Origin: Haloarcula vallismortis ATCC 29715
GTDB taxonomy: Archaea > Halobacteriota > Halobacteria > Halobacteriales > Haloarculaceae
NCBI RefSeq assembly: GCF_000337775.1
Contig: NZ_AOLQ01000042.1
Location: 1 to 64,000, forward strand
Direction of reading: 5' to 3'
DNA length: 64,000 bases
Of the stretch, positions 44,066-51,280 are shown piece after piece. Below the pieces are notes generated by a model. The model was not told where the DNA came from, did no database searches, and saw only the letters and a list, made by a program, of their open reading frames with translations. The stretch's first letter is position 1; each line of letters opens with the position of its first letter. The position numbers were made by a program, and so were the translations under genes.

Positions 44066-44656
44066 TTAGCCAGACGAGAGGCCGCTGCCGGGGAACTGCT
44101 GAAAAACAGACTCAAAATCGTCAATCTCTGCGGCCGTGGCGTCGACTCTTTCACGGAGTTCGTGGAACTGTTCGTTGACAGTCTGGTACTCGTCGCTCGC
44201 TTCGAGTTTCGGCCTGGTTTTTTGCGTTTCTAGCGTTGCCTTCTTCGAAGCCACGGCGAAGTACTCCTGGACCTGACTGTCGTATGTGGTCCGAACAAGC
44301 ATCTCCGAGACAGTATCGAGGAGGTCCGCGCGGCTAACTGGCTTGGTCAGGTACTCGTCGAAGGGCATCTCGACGATGTCGAAGTCCGGGTCAACAGCCG
44401 TTACCATCACCACCGTCGGGTCAATACCCCGTTCTGCGATGGTATCGAGGACTTCGTCACCGCTCATATCAGGCATCTGCCGGTCCAGAAAAACGACATC
44501 GACGGACGCGTCGACTAACTGGAGCGCTTCCGAACCGCTGTGTGCGGTCCGAACGTCGTGTGCGGTCAGCAGCCACGTCGAATACAGGTCCGCAATATCT
44601 TGCTCATCGTCGACGACGAGTACCGTTGCTTCCTCCGTCTCACCTCGCTTTTGCAC
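44066..44656 (-). CDS. HalX-domain response regulator
   Basis: This has 196 residues from a GTG at 44656. A receiver domain spans about 10-125, with acidic pocket 'VLVVDDEQDIADLY', phospho-acceptor D58 in 'VVFLDRQMPDMSGDEV' and lysine in 'FDEYLTKPVSRADLL'. The C-terminal HalX domain (about 125-190, 'DSQVQEYFAVASKKATLETQ') is a helical output module peculiar to haloarchaea. There is no DNA-binding domain. No kinase gene is adjacent. A Shine-Dalgarno-like GGAGG lies 9 bases before the GTG, which supports this unusual start. Confidence 0.88.
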   Translation of the reverse strand: MQKRGETEEATVLVVDDEQDIADLYSTWLLTAHDVRTAHSGSEALQLVDASVDVVFLDRQMPDMSGDEVLDTIAERGIDPTVVMVTAVDPDFDIVEMPFDEYLTKPVSRADLLDTVSEMLVRTTYDSQVQEYFAVASKKATLETQKTRPKLEASDEYQTVNEQFHELRERVDATAAEIDDFESVFQQFPGSGLSSG

Positions 44657-44664
44657 TTGTTATC

Positions 44665-44670
44665 CCTCCT
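44665..44670 (-). promoter_or_regulatory. Shine-Dalgarno-like site before the HalX regulator
   Basis: Minus-strand AGGAGG ends 8 bases before the GTG at 44656, and is the main reason to accept that GTG start. Confidence 0.55.
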
Positions 44671-44849
44671 GTCGGCTGACGTACTGCTCTCACGATGACT
44701 TTCCTGAACAGCAAGATAAAGCTACCCAGCAGATTATCGATTCTGAGAATATAGTAGTTGCTCTGTTAACACGTTCGTACAGCTCTCCTGTCACAGTGTA
44801 GTGACTCATGCCAGAGATGTTAACATAGCGGCGACCGTACGCTGTGTGT

Positions 44850-45287
44850 ATGGTGACCGTCTCCGGACCGTGGACGCGCGCGGAGCTGGAACAGTTTCTC
44901 GACACGGAAACTGTGCCGCTCCGTCTCGGGTGCCGAACGCCCGCAGACAGGCCCTGGATGCTCTCGCTGTGGTACCGGTTCGTTGACGGTGTTTTCGAGT
45001 GTGCAACCGGGGCGGACGCGGCAGTTGTCGACTACCTCGACTACGACGCCGATGTCTCGTTCGAAGTCTCTACGAACGAGCCGCCGTACTGCGGCGTCAG
45101 AGGCAACGGGACAGCGACGATGACAGCTGACGAGGATAAAACGGTCCTCACCGACTTATTGCACCGATATCTTGGCGGCACTGACTCGCCGCTGGCCGAA
45201 CGGCTGCTTGCACCAGACCGCCGCGAGATACAGATCACGATTACGCCCGACAGACTCCACACATGGGACTACAGCAGCCGAATGTAA
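44850..45287 (+). CDS. Pyridoxamine 5'-phosphate oxidase-family protein
   Basis: This 145-residue split-barrel flavin-fold protein starts at the ATG at 44850 ('MVTVSGPWTRAELEQFLDTE'). The family pattern is visible in 'VPLRLGCRTPADRPWMLSLW', then 'YRFVDGVFECATGADAAVVD', and 'VSFEVSTNEPPYCGVRGNGT'. Members bind FMN or F420 and reduce or oxidise small molecules; some act on haem. The true substrate is unknown. It lies 12 bases before the next gene and is probably co-transcribed. Confidence 0.75.
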   Translation: MVTVSGPWTRAELEQFLDTETVPLRLGCRTPADRPWMLSLWYRFVDGVFECATGADAAVVDYLDYDADVSFEVSTNEPPYCGVRGNGTATMTADEDKTVLTDLLHRYLGGTDSPLAERLLAPDRREIQITITPDRLHTWDYSSRM

Positions 45288-45299
45288 CAGCCTGAACCA

Positions 45300-45731
45300 A
45301 TGGAACCCACAGACTCAACAATGGACACGGACCCAACAGACATCAAATCAATCGCGATAAACGCAACTGACCTCGTCGCAGCCATTGAAGCGACTGCCGA
45401 CGGGTCAGAGACAGTGTTACGCGTCACACCACCATTCAGCGGTCGGATGCGGGGGCGTCTCCACGTCGTCCAGCCCGACGACGACGACGAACCGATTCAG
45501 ATCGAGCCCGACTCGCTACTGGCTACGGACGCACCGTCGTATCCGACACCCGACGACACCGCCGACGAGCTTCGGAACGCGGACGACGAGACGTACTCGG
45601 TGGAACGACATCGGACCTACCACGAGCAGCGGCTCGCGGAGTGGCGGGCGTCCCTGCCGGACCACGTCGTCGATAGCACGACACTAGCGGGCACAGAACA
45701 CGACGTAACCATATCACTACTCGGACCGTAA
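45300..45731 (+). CDS. Haloarchaeal hypothetical protein
   Basis: This 143-residue acidic protein follows the PNPOx-family gene by 12 bases. Residues 15-55 form a beta-rich segment ('INATDLVAAIEATADGSETV', then 'LRVTPPFSGRMRGRLHV'), the middle is a D/P-rich linker, and the C-terminal 40 residues are helical and end 'TEHDVTISLLGP'. No membrane segment or cysteines are present. The start may instead be the ATG at 45321. I do not recognise the function; such proteins are conserved only in haloarchaea as far as I recall. Confidence 0.6.
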   Translation: MEPTDSTMDTDPTDIKSIAINATDLVAAIEATADGSETVLRVTPPFSGRMRGRLHVVQPDDDDEPIQIEPDSLLATDAPSYPTPDDTADELRNADDETYSVERHRTYHEQRLAEWRASLPDHVVDSTTLAGTEHDVTISLLGP

Positions 45732-45928
45732 TCAGTTGTACGCGCCAACCCTATCTGTCACCAAGATTGAAAGTGGCACAGAGTATCACACTATGTCTGC
45801 GCCGCCGATGAAACGTTTAACCACCGCTCAGCCGGTAATAAAATGAACCACTGGGGTGTCGCTGTGCGTGAAACGAAGCGAAACGGCCGGAAACCTCTAG
45901 AGGTTATAAGCTATCTCCAGTAGAAGCC

Positions 45929-46190
45929 GTGGATAGCCCCCCACATATCAATTTCGTCTGCATACGAATTACTCGCCCAGTTTGATGAGTCTATACCGGA
46001 GTTCGACGAGCCGTTCGTCGCTGCCGTTCGTGGTATCGCGTTCTGGACAGCAATTGCGCTCCCGTTTCTCTATCTCCCGCTGCTGATTACCGGCCTGCAC
46101 TCCGGGGCGACCCGGACCGCGTTCATCGCACTCGTCGTCTGTAACGCCGTGTCACTGCTCGTCGGCCACGCACACAGAGGCGACGATTAA
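45929..46190 (+). pseudogene. Small two-helix membrane protein gene with one-base frameshift at a C6 run
   Basis: The frame ending TAA at 46188-46190 reads 'ISISSAYELLAQFDESIPEF', then 'DEPFVAAVRGIAFWTAIALP', 'FLYLPLLITGLHSGATRTAF', 'IALVVCNAVSLLVGHAHRGD' and D. That is a convincing small protein with two membrane helices. It has no start codon of its own: going upstream the frame meets the TAG at 45921-45923. Removing one C from the C6 run (45937-45942) joins it to a GTG at 45929, giving 'MDSPHISISSAYELLAQFDE' and a protein of about 86 residues. A TATA-like TTATAAG (45904-45910) lies upstream. Recent inactivation, slippage-controlled expression, or a sequencing error are all possible. Confidence 0.6.
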
Positions 46191-46595
46191 ACGGCCCTAG
46201 TGAACAGCGATCGATGGAGCTGGGTCAGCCGTTGGTAGCTAGTTGCGGTAGTGCCCTTCTGTTGTGACCGCTGTGGCGCTGAGTAGCCACACTCTGTTCT
46301 GAGAAGTGCCTCTTGTTCGGGTTCGGGGTCTGGTACTGCTGGCTGTGCTTTCATGTAAATATTTGCCACCCCGAGAGGACAGTAGTTGTCACGTACAGCC
46401 GACAGTATGAGAAGCGTCCTGGATCATCGGTGTACGCGTCGGTCTCGACAAGCAGTCCGGACCCCGATGCTGGGATCCAGGTACGCCCCCGATGTCGCTG
46501 TCGGATAAGCATCGACACCCACAGGATACGGACTCGGTGTAGGGCCCGTATATGTAGGGAAGGGCTGATTCCGTCGCTATTACTTACCTCGCCGC
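46191..46595. other. 405-base gap without a supported gene
   Basis: It contains a minus-strand 60-codon frame (46187-46369) with no recognisable features and stop-free plus-strand stretches of low-complexity, arginine-rich translation. AAATATTT (46356-46363) is palindromic and TATA-like. I do not see an RNA gene or repeat. Confidence 0.4.
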
Positions 46596-47546
46596 ATGCG
46601 ACGGACGGTGCATCTCCTCGGTGCAGTGACCCTCGCGATGACAGCGTTGACTGTCACGGTCGCGGCTGCGAGCGGCGTCGCCAGGTTGGTACATACCCAG
46701 TCTCTCCCGTGGATCATCACACTTGCTTGTCTCCCGGCTATCTGTGTCGGCTATGTCACCACCCGGGAGACCCAGCGTGTGGTAACTGACGGCGGATTCG
46801 TCGTGACAGAGACCGACATCATGAATCTGCACGCCGTCGCGGTTGCCGCACCGGTCACGCGCTGGCTCGCGGTACAGGCCGGACTGGGGCCAGTGGTTGC
46901 CTCAGCGCTCGTCGGGCTGCTCGCCGGGCTGTTCGTCCCTGCATACGGAGCTCCGGTGTACTGTGGTTCGTTCGTCGGGATGGTCGGTCCCGGCATCTTT
47001 TCAGATCTTCAAGCAGTCGCGGGTGCAGGCCTCGTGGCAGGCGTCGTCTTCGTCGCGGCGAAACACGTATTCGACGGATTCGGCGGCAAGCTCGGCACGA
47101 CGGCGTTCGCCGGGTGTGGAATAGTCGCACTAATGACAGGCACGGGCCCGGCTGAACCAGCGGCGCTACCGACGCCTGCAACGGCAACTGGGCTCGTCGT
47201 AGCGGCGGGTATCGCTGCGGCCGTGGCTTTCGTTGTAAGCGTCCGTCTCGACCACGGTCCAGTTATCGGGTCGGCCGTCGTCGGGTTGGTCATCGGCCTG
47301 CTTGCGCCGGCGCTGCTGCCGGCAGGTGGGCAGGTCGCCGCTGTGGCATTCTGTGCCTCGTTCGTCGGGATGGTCAGCCCCGACCGGCTGCCGACTGCGG
47401 GGGTAACGTTCATCGCCGGGCTGCTCGCTGGCGGACTCTACGTCGGAACGATGCCGTATCTCGCAGGGTTCGGCGGGAAACTCGGCACGATCGCGTTCGT
47501 TGCGTGCCTCGCGACATACGGGGTGTGGACGGTCAACAACGACTAG
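46596..47546 (+). CDS. Internally duplicated multi-pass membrane protein, function unknown
   Basis: This 316-residue protein has about ten hydrophobic segments. It is built from two related halves. Residues about 97-176 ('GLGPVVASALVGLLAGLFVP', 'VYCGSFVGMVGPG', 'DGFGGKLGTTAFAGC') match about 219-304 ('DHGPVIGSAVVGLVIGLLAP', 'AFCASFVGMVSPD', 'AGFGGKLGTIAFVAC'). Each half carries a C-x-SFVGMV helix and a GFGGKLGT-AF loop, a pattern seen in carriers with inverted or tandem repeats. The first 90 residues form a separate N-terminal unit with two or three helices. I do not recognise a named family. A transporter or a surface-anchored sensor are possibilities. Confidence 0.7.
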   Translation: MRRTVHLLGAVTLAMTALTVTVAAASGVARLVHTQSLPWIITLACLPAICVGYVTTRETQRVVTDGGFVVTETDIMNLHAVAVAAPVTRWLAVQAGLGPVVASALVGLLAGLFVPAYGAPVYCGSFVGMVGPGIFSDLQAVAGAGLVAGVVFVAAKHVFDGFGGKLGTTAFAGCGIVALMTGTGPAEPAALPTPATATGLVVAAGIAAAVAFVVSVRLDHGPVIGSAVVGLVIGLLAPALLPAGGQVAAVAFCASFVGMVSPDRLPTAGVTFIAGLLAGGLYVGTMPYLAGFGGKLGTIAFVACLATYGVWTVNND

Positions 47547-47755
47547 CAAAAGGGGGTATGCCGGCAGACACGGCGGCAAGGACCAGGAGATTCCGTTGAC
47601 AGACACAGTTGGTGGCATCCCGCCGTGTCCACTCGGCGATTGGACTACACCGAAATGAGAGGGGACCGTAAGAACTGTGGTCTATTTCACACCAACGGGC
47701 GACACCTCCACACCGCAGACGGTCTGCTGGGGGACGCCTTTCGCGTCGTGCTGGC

Positions 47756-48025
47756 TCATTCTGTGTCCGTAGACCGGCTGTCAACGAGTTCGACCCACTC
47801 TCTGAGTGGCCCCCTAACACCATCGACTGAGATTGTCACGTCGCCGTCGAACCGCCACGTCGCCTGCGGGGAATCCGAGCCGAACTGCATCGGAATAGAG
47901 ACAGACAGCTCATCGGCCGAGAGGTGGAGCGGCTCGTTGCGGTCAACCGTCTCGTCAAGCAGCCGTTCGATGGCCATGCGGAGCTGTTCCGGGTCCGGAT
48001 CTGGAAGGTCCGTGGATTGACTCAT
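47756..48025 (-). CDS. Small haloarchaeal acidic protein
   Basis: This has 89 residues with a helical start ('DPDPEQLRMAIERLLDETVD') and a beta-rich second half ('ATWRFDGDVTISVDGVRGPL'). The size and arrangement recall HalOD/halo-specific small domains, but I cannot name the family. There are no cysteines or membrane spans. It is divergent from the zinc-ribbon gene at 48120. Confidence 0.6.
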   Translation of the reverse strand: MSQSTDLPDPDPEQLRMAIERLLDETVDRNEPLHLSADELSVSIPMQFGSDSPQATWRFDGDVTISVDGVRGPLREWVELVDSRSTDTE

Positions 48026-48119
48026 ATCAGTGACTTAGAGCCGAAGCTACCTCGGTGTTGTGACAGACCGGTCGGTTTGCCCCTATCATTTAGGCGTGTG
48101 TAGTCCCCAGACTTCGCCG

Positions 48120-48356
48120 ATGGAGTTGCCAACGCCCTACGCTCTCGGAGGGACCTACTACGTCGAGACGGTGTCGGTCGGGAAGCAATCAGACGACGAA
48201 ACAGTGCGCGATTGCGTGGTCTGTGGCGGTCACGTGTACGCCGACGACTGGCACCTTGTCGTCGGTGTGCTGGACACGACCGGCGACCGACAGCGCCACC
48301 ACCACTGTAGCGACGACTGCCTGACAGAGTGGCTCAAACTCATGACGGCTGCCTGA
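48120..48356 (+). CDS. Small zinc-finger protein
   Basis: This has 78 residues from the ATG at 48120 ('MELPTPYALGGTYYVETVSV'). A frame to 48060 would add 20 unsupported residues. A C-x2-C pair in 'RDCVVCGGHVYADDWHLVVG' and the later 'RHHHCSDDCLTEWLKL' give four cysteine ligands plus histidines, typical of haloarchaeal zinc-finger micro-proteins. It is possibly co-transcribed with the next gene 48 bases downstream. Confidence 0.7.
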   Translation: MELPTPYALGGTYYVETVSVGKQSDDETVRDCVVCGGHVYADDWHLVVGVLDTTGDRQRHHHCSDDCLTEWLKLMTAA

Positions 48357-48404
48357 GCGGCGTCGAGTCCACGGAGTCTTGACGATGGAGCGCGTCGGGA
48401 GCAT

Positions 48405-49055
48405 ATGGATGAGCACACGGGCGTGTTCAGGGTCTACCGGGTCGTCGACGCGGTCCCGCACATCAATCTGTTCGACACCGATGCAACGCGGCTCTACACC
48501 GTGTACCAGTCCGGCTACGGCGAGCGACAGCCGGCAGTCGACGACCTCCGGACAGGCGATCTCGTCGAGGCGACGCTGGGTGGCGACCCCGACGATTCGG
48601 ATGAGGCCTGGTCGCTGCTTTCCTTCGAGCGGCGTGACCGCGTTACGATGGATTTCGCCGTTGACGCCGAAATTCCGGCAGTGGCGGCTGACCTCTGGGA
48701 GCCCGGGCTCGAACGCCCGGCAAGCACTGTGCTCGAAGAGAACGGCGAGCCGGTCGCGGAATGCTTCGTTCAGCCGCGCGCGCCGCTACCCGGCGGTACG
48801 TTCGTCCCGAGTGTGCTCACCGGCCTCGTGCCGATGGAGTCACTGCTGACCGAACTTCCCGGTCTCGGCGAACCACCGACGAATGCTATCTTCATCGACC
48901 CCGACCCGCCTGATGCCGACTCGTACTCCCGACCCTACGGCGTCGCCGTGCTGTTCACCGCTGGCGCTGACACCCTACTGACTGAGTTCCGGGAGCGATA
49001 TGATCTTGCTGCCGACGTGGACAACAGGCCCGAATACGACCCGTACGGGCTGTGA
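48405..49055 (+). CDS. Haloarchaeal hypothetical protein (DUF6663-like)
   Basis: This 216-residue acidic cytoplasmic protein has an N-terminal beta-rich domain of about 75 residues ('TGVFRVYRVVDAVPHINLFD', 'DLRTGDLVEATLGGDPDDSD') followed by a second domain ending 'ADVDNRPEYDPYGL'. From memory it matches the haloarchaeal DUF6663 group, whose function is unknown. It is convergent with the site-2 protease gene, with 31 bases between them. Confidence 0.65.
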   Translation: MDEHTGVFRVYRVVDAVPHINLFDTDATRLYTVYQSGYGERQPAVDDLRTGDLVEATLGGDPDDSDEAWSLLSFERRDRVTMDFAVDAEIPAVAADLWEPGLERPASTVLEENGEPVAECFVQPRAPLPGGTFVPSVLTGLVPMESLLTELPGLGEPPTNAIFIDPDPPDADSYSRPYGVAVLFTAGADTLLTEFRERYDLAADVDNRPEYDPYGL

Positions 49056-49086
49056 GTCACCAGCGGCAAGAACAGGCGGCGGAGCG

Positions 49087-50190
49087 CTACATCGTGATGA
49101 CGAGCGGCACCGGGACGAAACAGAGCATCCCCAGAACGAACGTCACCAGGCCGATAGCCCAGCGACCCGGTCCCAGCGGCGTCTCGTCCAGCGGCGTCGC
49201 GGAGCCAAGCCGCCCGAACACCAGCGCCAGAATTCCCCAGAACGCCCACAGCCCGGCCGCGCGGCCCCCTTCGAAGGCGACGAGGTAGCCCGCGAGGCCG
49301 AACAGGGCGACGGGGACGGCTAGCTGGACCAGCGACAGGCGGTCGCCGAACAGCGACCGGGCGACGTGTGCGCCGTCGAGTTGGCCGACCGGCAGAAGGT
49401 TCAGGAAGGTCACGAACGCACCTACCCAGCCGCCGATGACGACCGGGTTCGGGAGGAGCTGGGGGTTCGCGTACTCCAGTTGTTCACCCATTGCTGCGGC
49501 GATACCCTGCAGTAACAGCGGGTAGCCGAGTTCGATGTTCGTGACAATACCGCGTGTCACCTCCACCGGCGGGAGCGTCACGCCGATGGCGGTCACGATG
49601 ACCGTCGCAACGAGGCCCGCCAGCGGCCCGGCGACGCCGATATCGAACAGCGCCTTGCGGTCGGGGATATGGTCGTTCATGCTGATGACCGCACCCAGCG
49701 TCCCGAGGACGTTCGGGAACGGCAGGAAGTACGGCAGGCTCGCCTCCACCTCGTGGTAGCGGCTCATGACGTAGTGGCCGAACTCGTGGACGGCGAGGAT
49801 CCCCAGTGCCGCCGCGGCGAAGGGCCATGCTTGCAGCAGTGCTGTCGGGTCTTCGAGAACAGACAGCCCGTACCAGCGGGTCCCGGCGTACAGCGTCGAC
49901 GCCAGCGTCAGGACGGCCAGCCCAACGTTCAGCCATGGAACGCCATTAACACCGAGGGAGCGCTCCCGTGCGACCAGAACCCACTCGCCCATCTCCCGCT
50001 TGAGCGCGACGCGGTACCCGCGTTGACGGAACGCCGGCGCGATTCGGTTGATGACCTGCTCGGACTCGGTCATCGGCTCGCCGTAGTACCGGACGCCGTC
50101 CTCGGCGGTCCTGTCGATCTCGTACACGTGGAACGTATCTGCGAGCGTTTCCGGGTCCGGTAACTCCGGCGGCGAGGACTGTGTCGCCAT
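49087..50190 (-). CDS. Site-2 protease family intramembrane metalloprotease (M50)
   Basis: This 367-residue protein has a cytoplasmic N-terminal part of 85 residues ('DRTAEDGVRYYGEPMTESEQ') and then about 7 membrane helices. The zinc motif HEFGH is at 135-139 ('ILAVHEFGHYVMSRYHEVEA'), and the third ligand aspartate lies in 'NLLPVGQLDGAHVARSLFG'. It cuts membrane-embedded substrates, often releasing regulators; no substrate is visible nearby. It follows scpA by 76 bases on the same strand. No PDZ domain is present, unlike bacterial RseP. Confidence 0.9.
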   Translation of the reverse strand: MATQSSPPELPDPETLADTFHVYEIDRTAEDGVRYYGEPMTESEQVINRIAPAFRQRGYRVALKREMGEWVLVARERSLGVNGVPWLNVGLAVLTLASTLYAGTRWYGLSVLEDPTALLQAWPFAAAALGILAVHEFGHYVMSRYHEVEASLPYFLPFPNVLGTLGAVISMNDHIPDRKALFDIGVAGPLAGLVATVIVTAIGVTLPPVEVTRGIVTNIELGYPLLLQGIAAAMGEQLEYANPQLLPNPVVIGGWVGAFVTFLNLLPVGQLDGAHVARSLFGDRLSLVQLAVPVALFGLAGYLVAFEGGRAAGLWAFWGILALVFGRLGSATPLDETPLGPGRWAIGLVTFVLGMLCFVPVPLVITM

Positions 50191-50266
50191 TACTTCTGTT
50201 TAGGGTTCGATCCGTTTGAACCTGTTTGCTGGCCCCACTGTACCCACGGGGTCGGGGCTGATCCAG

Positions 50267-51280
50267 TCAGTCCGCGACGGCTTCGTCCGACCCGGTCGCG
50301 GCGCTTGGGTCCTGAATCCAGAGGTCACCGAAGAGGTCGTCCTGCTGGAGTCGGACCTGACCGCGATGGGCTAAAAAGAGCAGTCCGAGGAACGTCTCGA
50401 CGCGGGTCCCGCCGGCGGTGTCGACCTCGCGGTACAGCACCTCCTCGCGGCCCTTGTCGTACTGCTCGCGGACAGCGTCGTGAACGTCGGCGATGATGTC
50501 GTCGATGTTCTCTGCGTGGGCCGTCCCGGTCACGTCGGCCGCCGACGGTTCCTCGTCCAGTCGCATGTCGTCGGCCCCGCGGTAGTCCAGCTCTTGTGTT
50601 CCGCGGTCGAAACCACTCGGGGAGTCACTGGTGTCGTACTCCCGGGACTCTTTCCACCACGAGTCGCGCTCGGCGTCCCGGAGGTCCCGGACAAGTTCGT
50701 CTAGCGTCTGTGGCATTCCGCGGGCACGGCGGCGTTCGAGCCGCCGGTCCATCTCCGACTCCAGCGCGGCGAAGGGGTCCGGCTCCTCGATGGGCGCGTC
50801 TTCGTGCATCGCCTGCTCCCATGGCTCGGCCGGTTCCTCCTCGTCCTCGCCCTCCCCGAGCATCGCGTCGCTTTTCATCCGGATGAGGACGCTCGCGTAG
50901 AACAGCGCCCGCCCCGACGTGCGCAGGTCCGCGTCGTCGATGCGCTGGAGGAACTTGTCGGTGACCCGCACCACGTCGATGTCCCAGGGGTCGATTTCGC
51001 CGTCGTCCGCCAGTTGGACCAGTACCTCGACCGGTTCGACATCCTCGTCCTCACTGCTGTCGGCAGAGTCGTGCTCGGAACTGTCCCGCGCCGTATCGTC
51101 ATCTGCATCGGCGGACTCACCCAGTAGTGCCGCGGCGTCACCCGACTCACCGGGCGGCTCGCGGTCCTCGTGGCCGGTGATGTCGAGCGGAATGTCATCA
51201 TCATCTTCTGGCTCACGGGTCGCGTCGCTCCCCGTTCGCGATTTCGAGCCGCGGGGCGGCTCGCTCTCCTCGCTAGTCAT
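50267..51280 (-). CDS. scpA: Segregation and condensation protein A (kleisin)
   Basis: This has 337 residues from the ATG at 51280, inside the smc stop region, so the two overlap by 8 bases. A GTG-type frame to 51301 is less likely. An acidic linker fills residues 1-80. The ScpA core follows: 'VEPVEVLVQLADDGEIDPWD', 'IDVVRVTDKFLQRIDDADLR', 'SGRALFYASVLIRMKSDAML'. The C-terminal winged helix is near 'RVETFLGLLFLAHRGQVRLQ'. As a kleisin it bridges SMC heads. No scpB gene is in this window. Confidence 0.9.
   Translation of the reverse strand: MTSEESEPPRGSKSRTGSDATREPEDDDDIPLDITGHEDREPPGESGDAAALLGESADADDDTARDSSEHDSADSSEDEDVEPVEVLVQLADDGEIDPWDIDVVRVTDKFLQRIDDADLRTSGRALFYASVLIRMKSDAMLGEGEDEEEPAEPWEQAMHEDAPIEEPDPFAALESEMDRRLERRRARGMPQTLDELVRDLRDAERDSWWKESREYDTSDSPSGFDRGTQELDYRGADDMRLDEEPSAADVTGTAHAENIDDIIADVHDAVREQYDKGREEVLYREVDTAGGTRVETFLGLLFLAHRGQVRLQQDDLFGDLWIQDPSAATGSDEAVAD

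Noticed and set aside
46187-46369. Minus-strand 60-codon frame ('YMKAQPAVPDPEPEQEALLR')
   Set aside because: No conserved motif, no convincing promoter distance, and its end overlaps the membrane micro-protein stop. The composition is compatible with chance.
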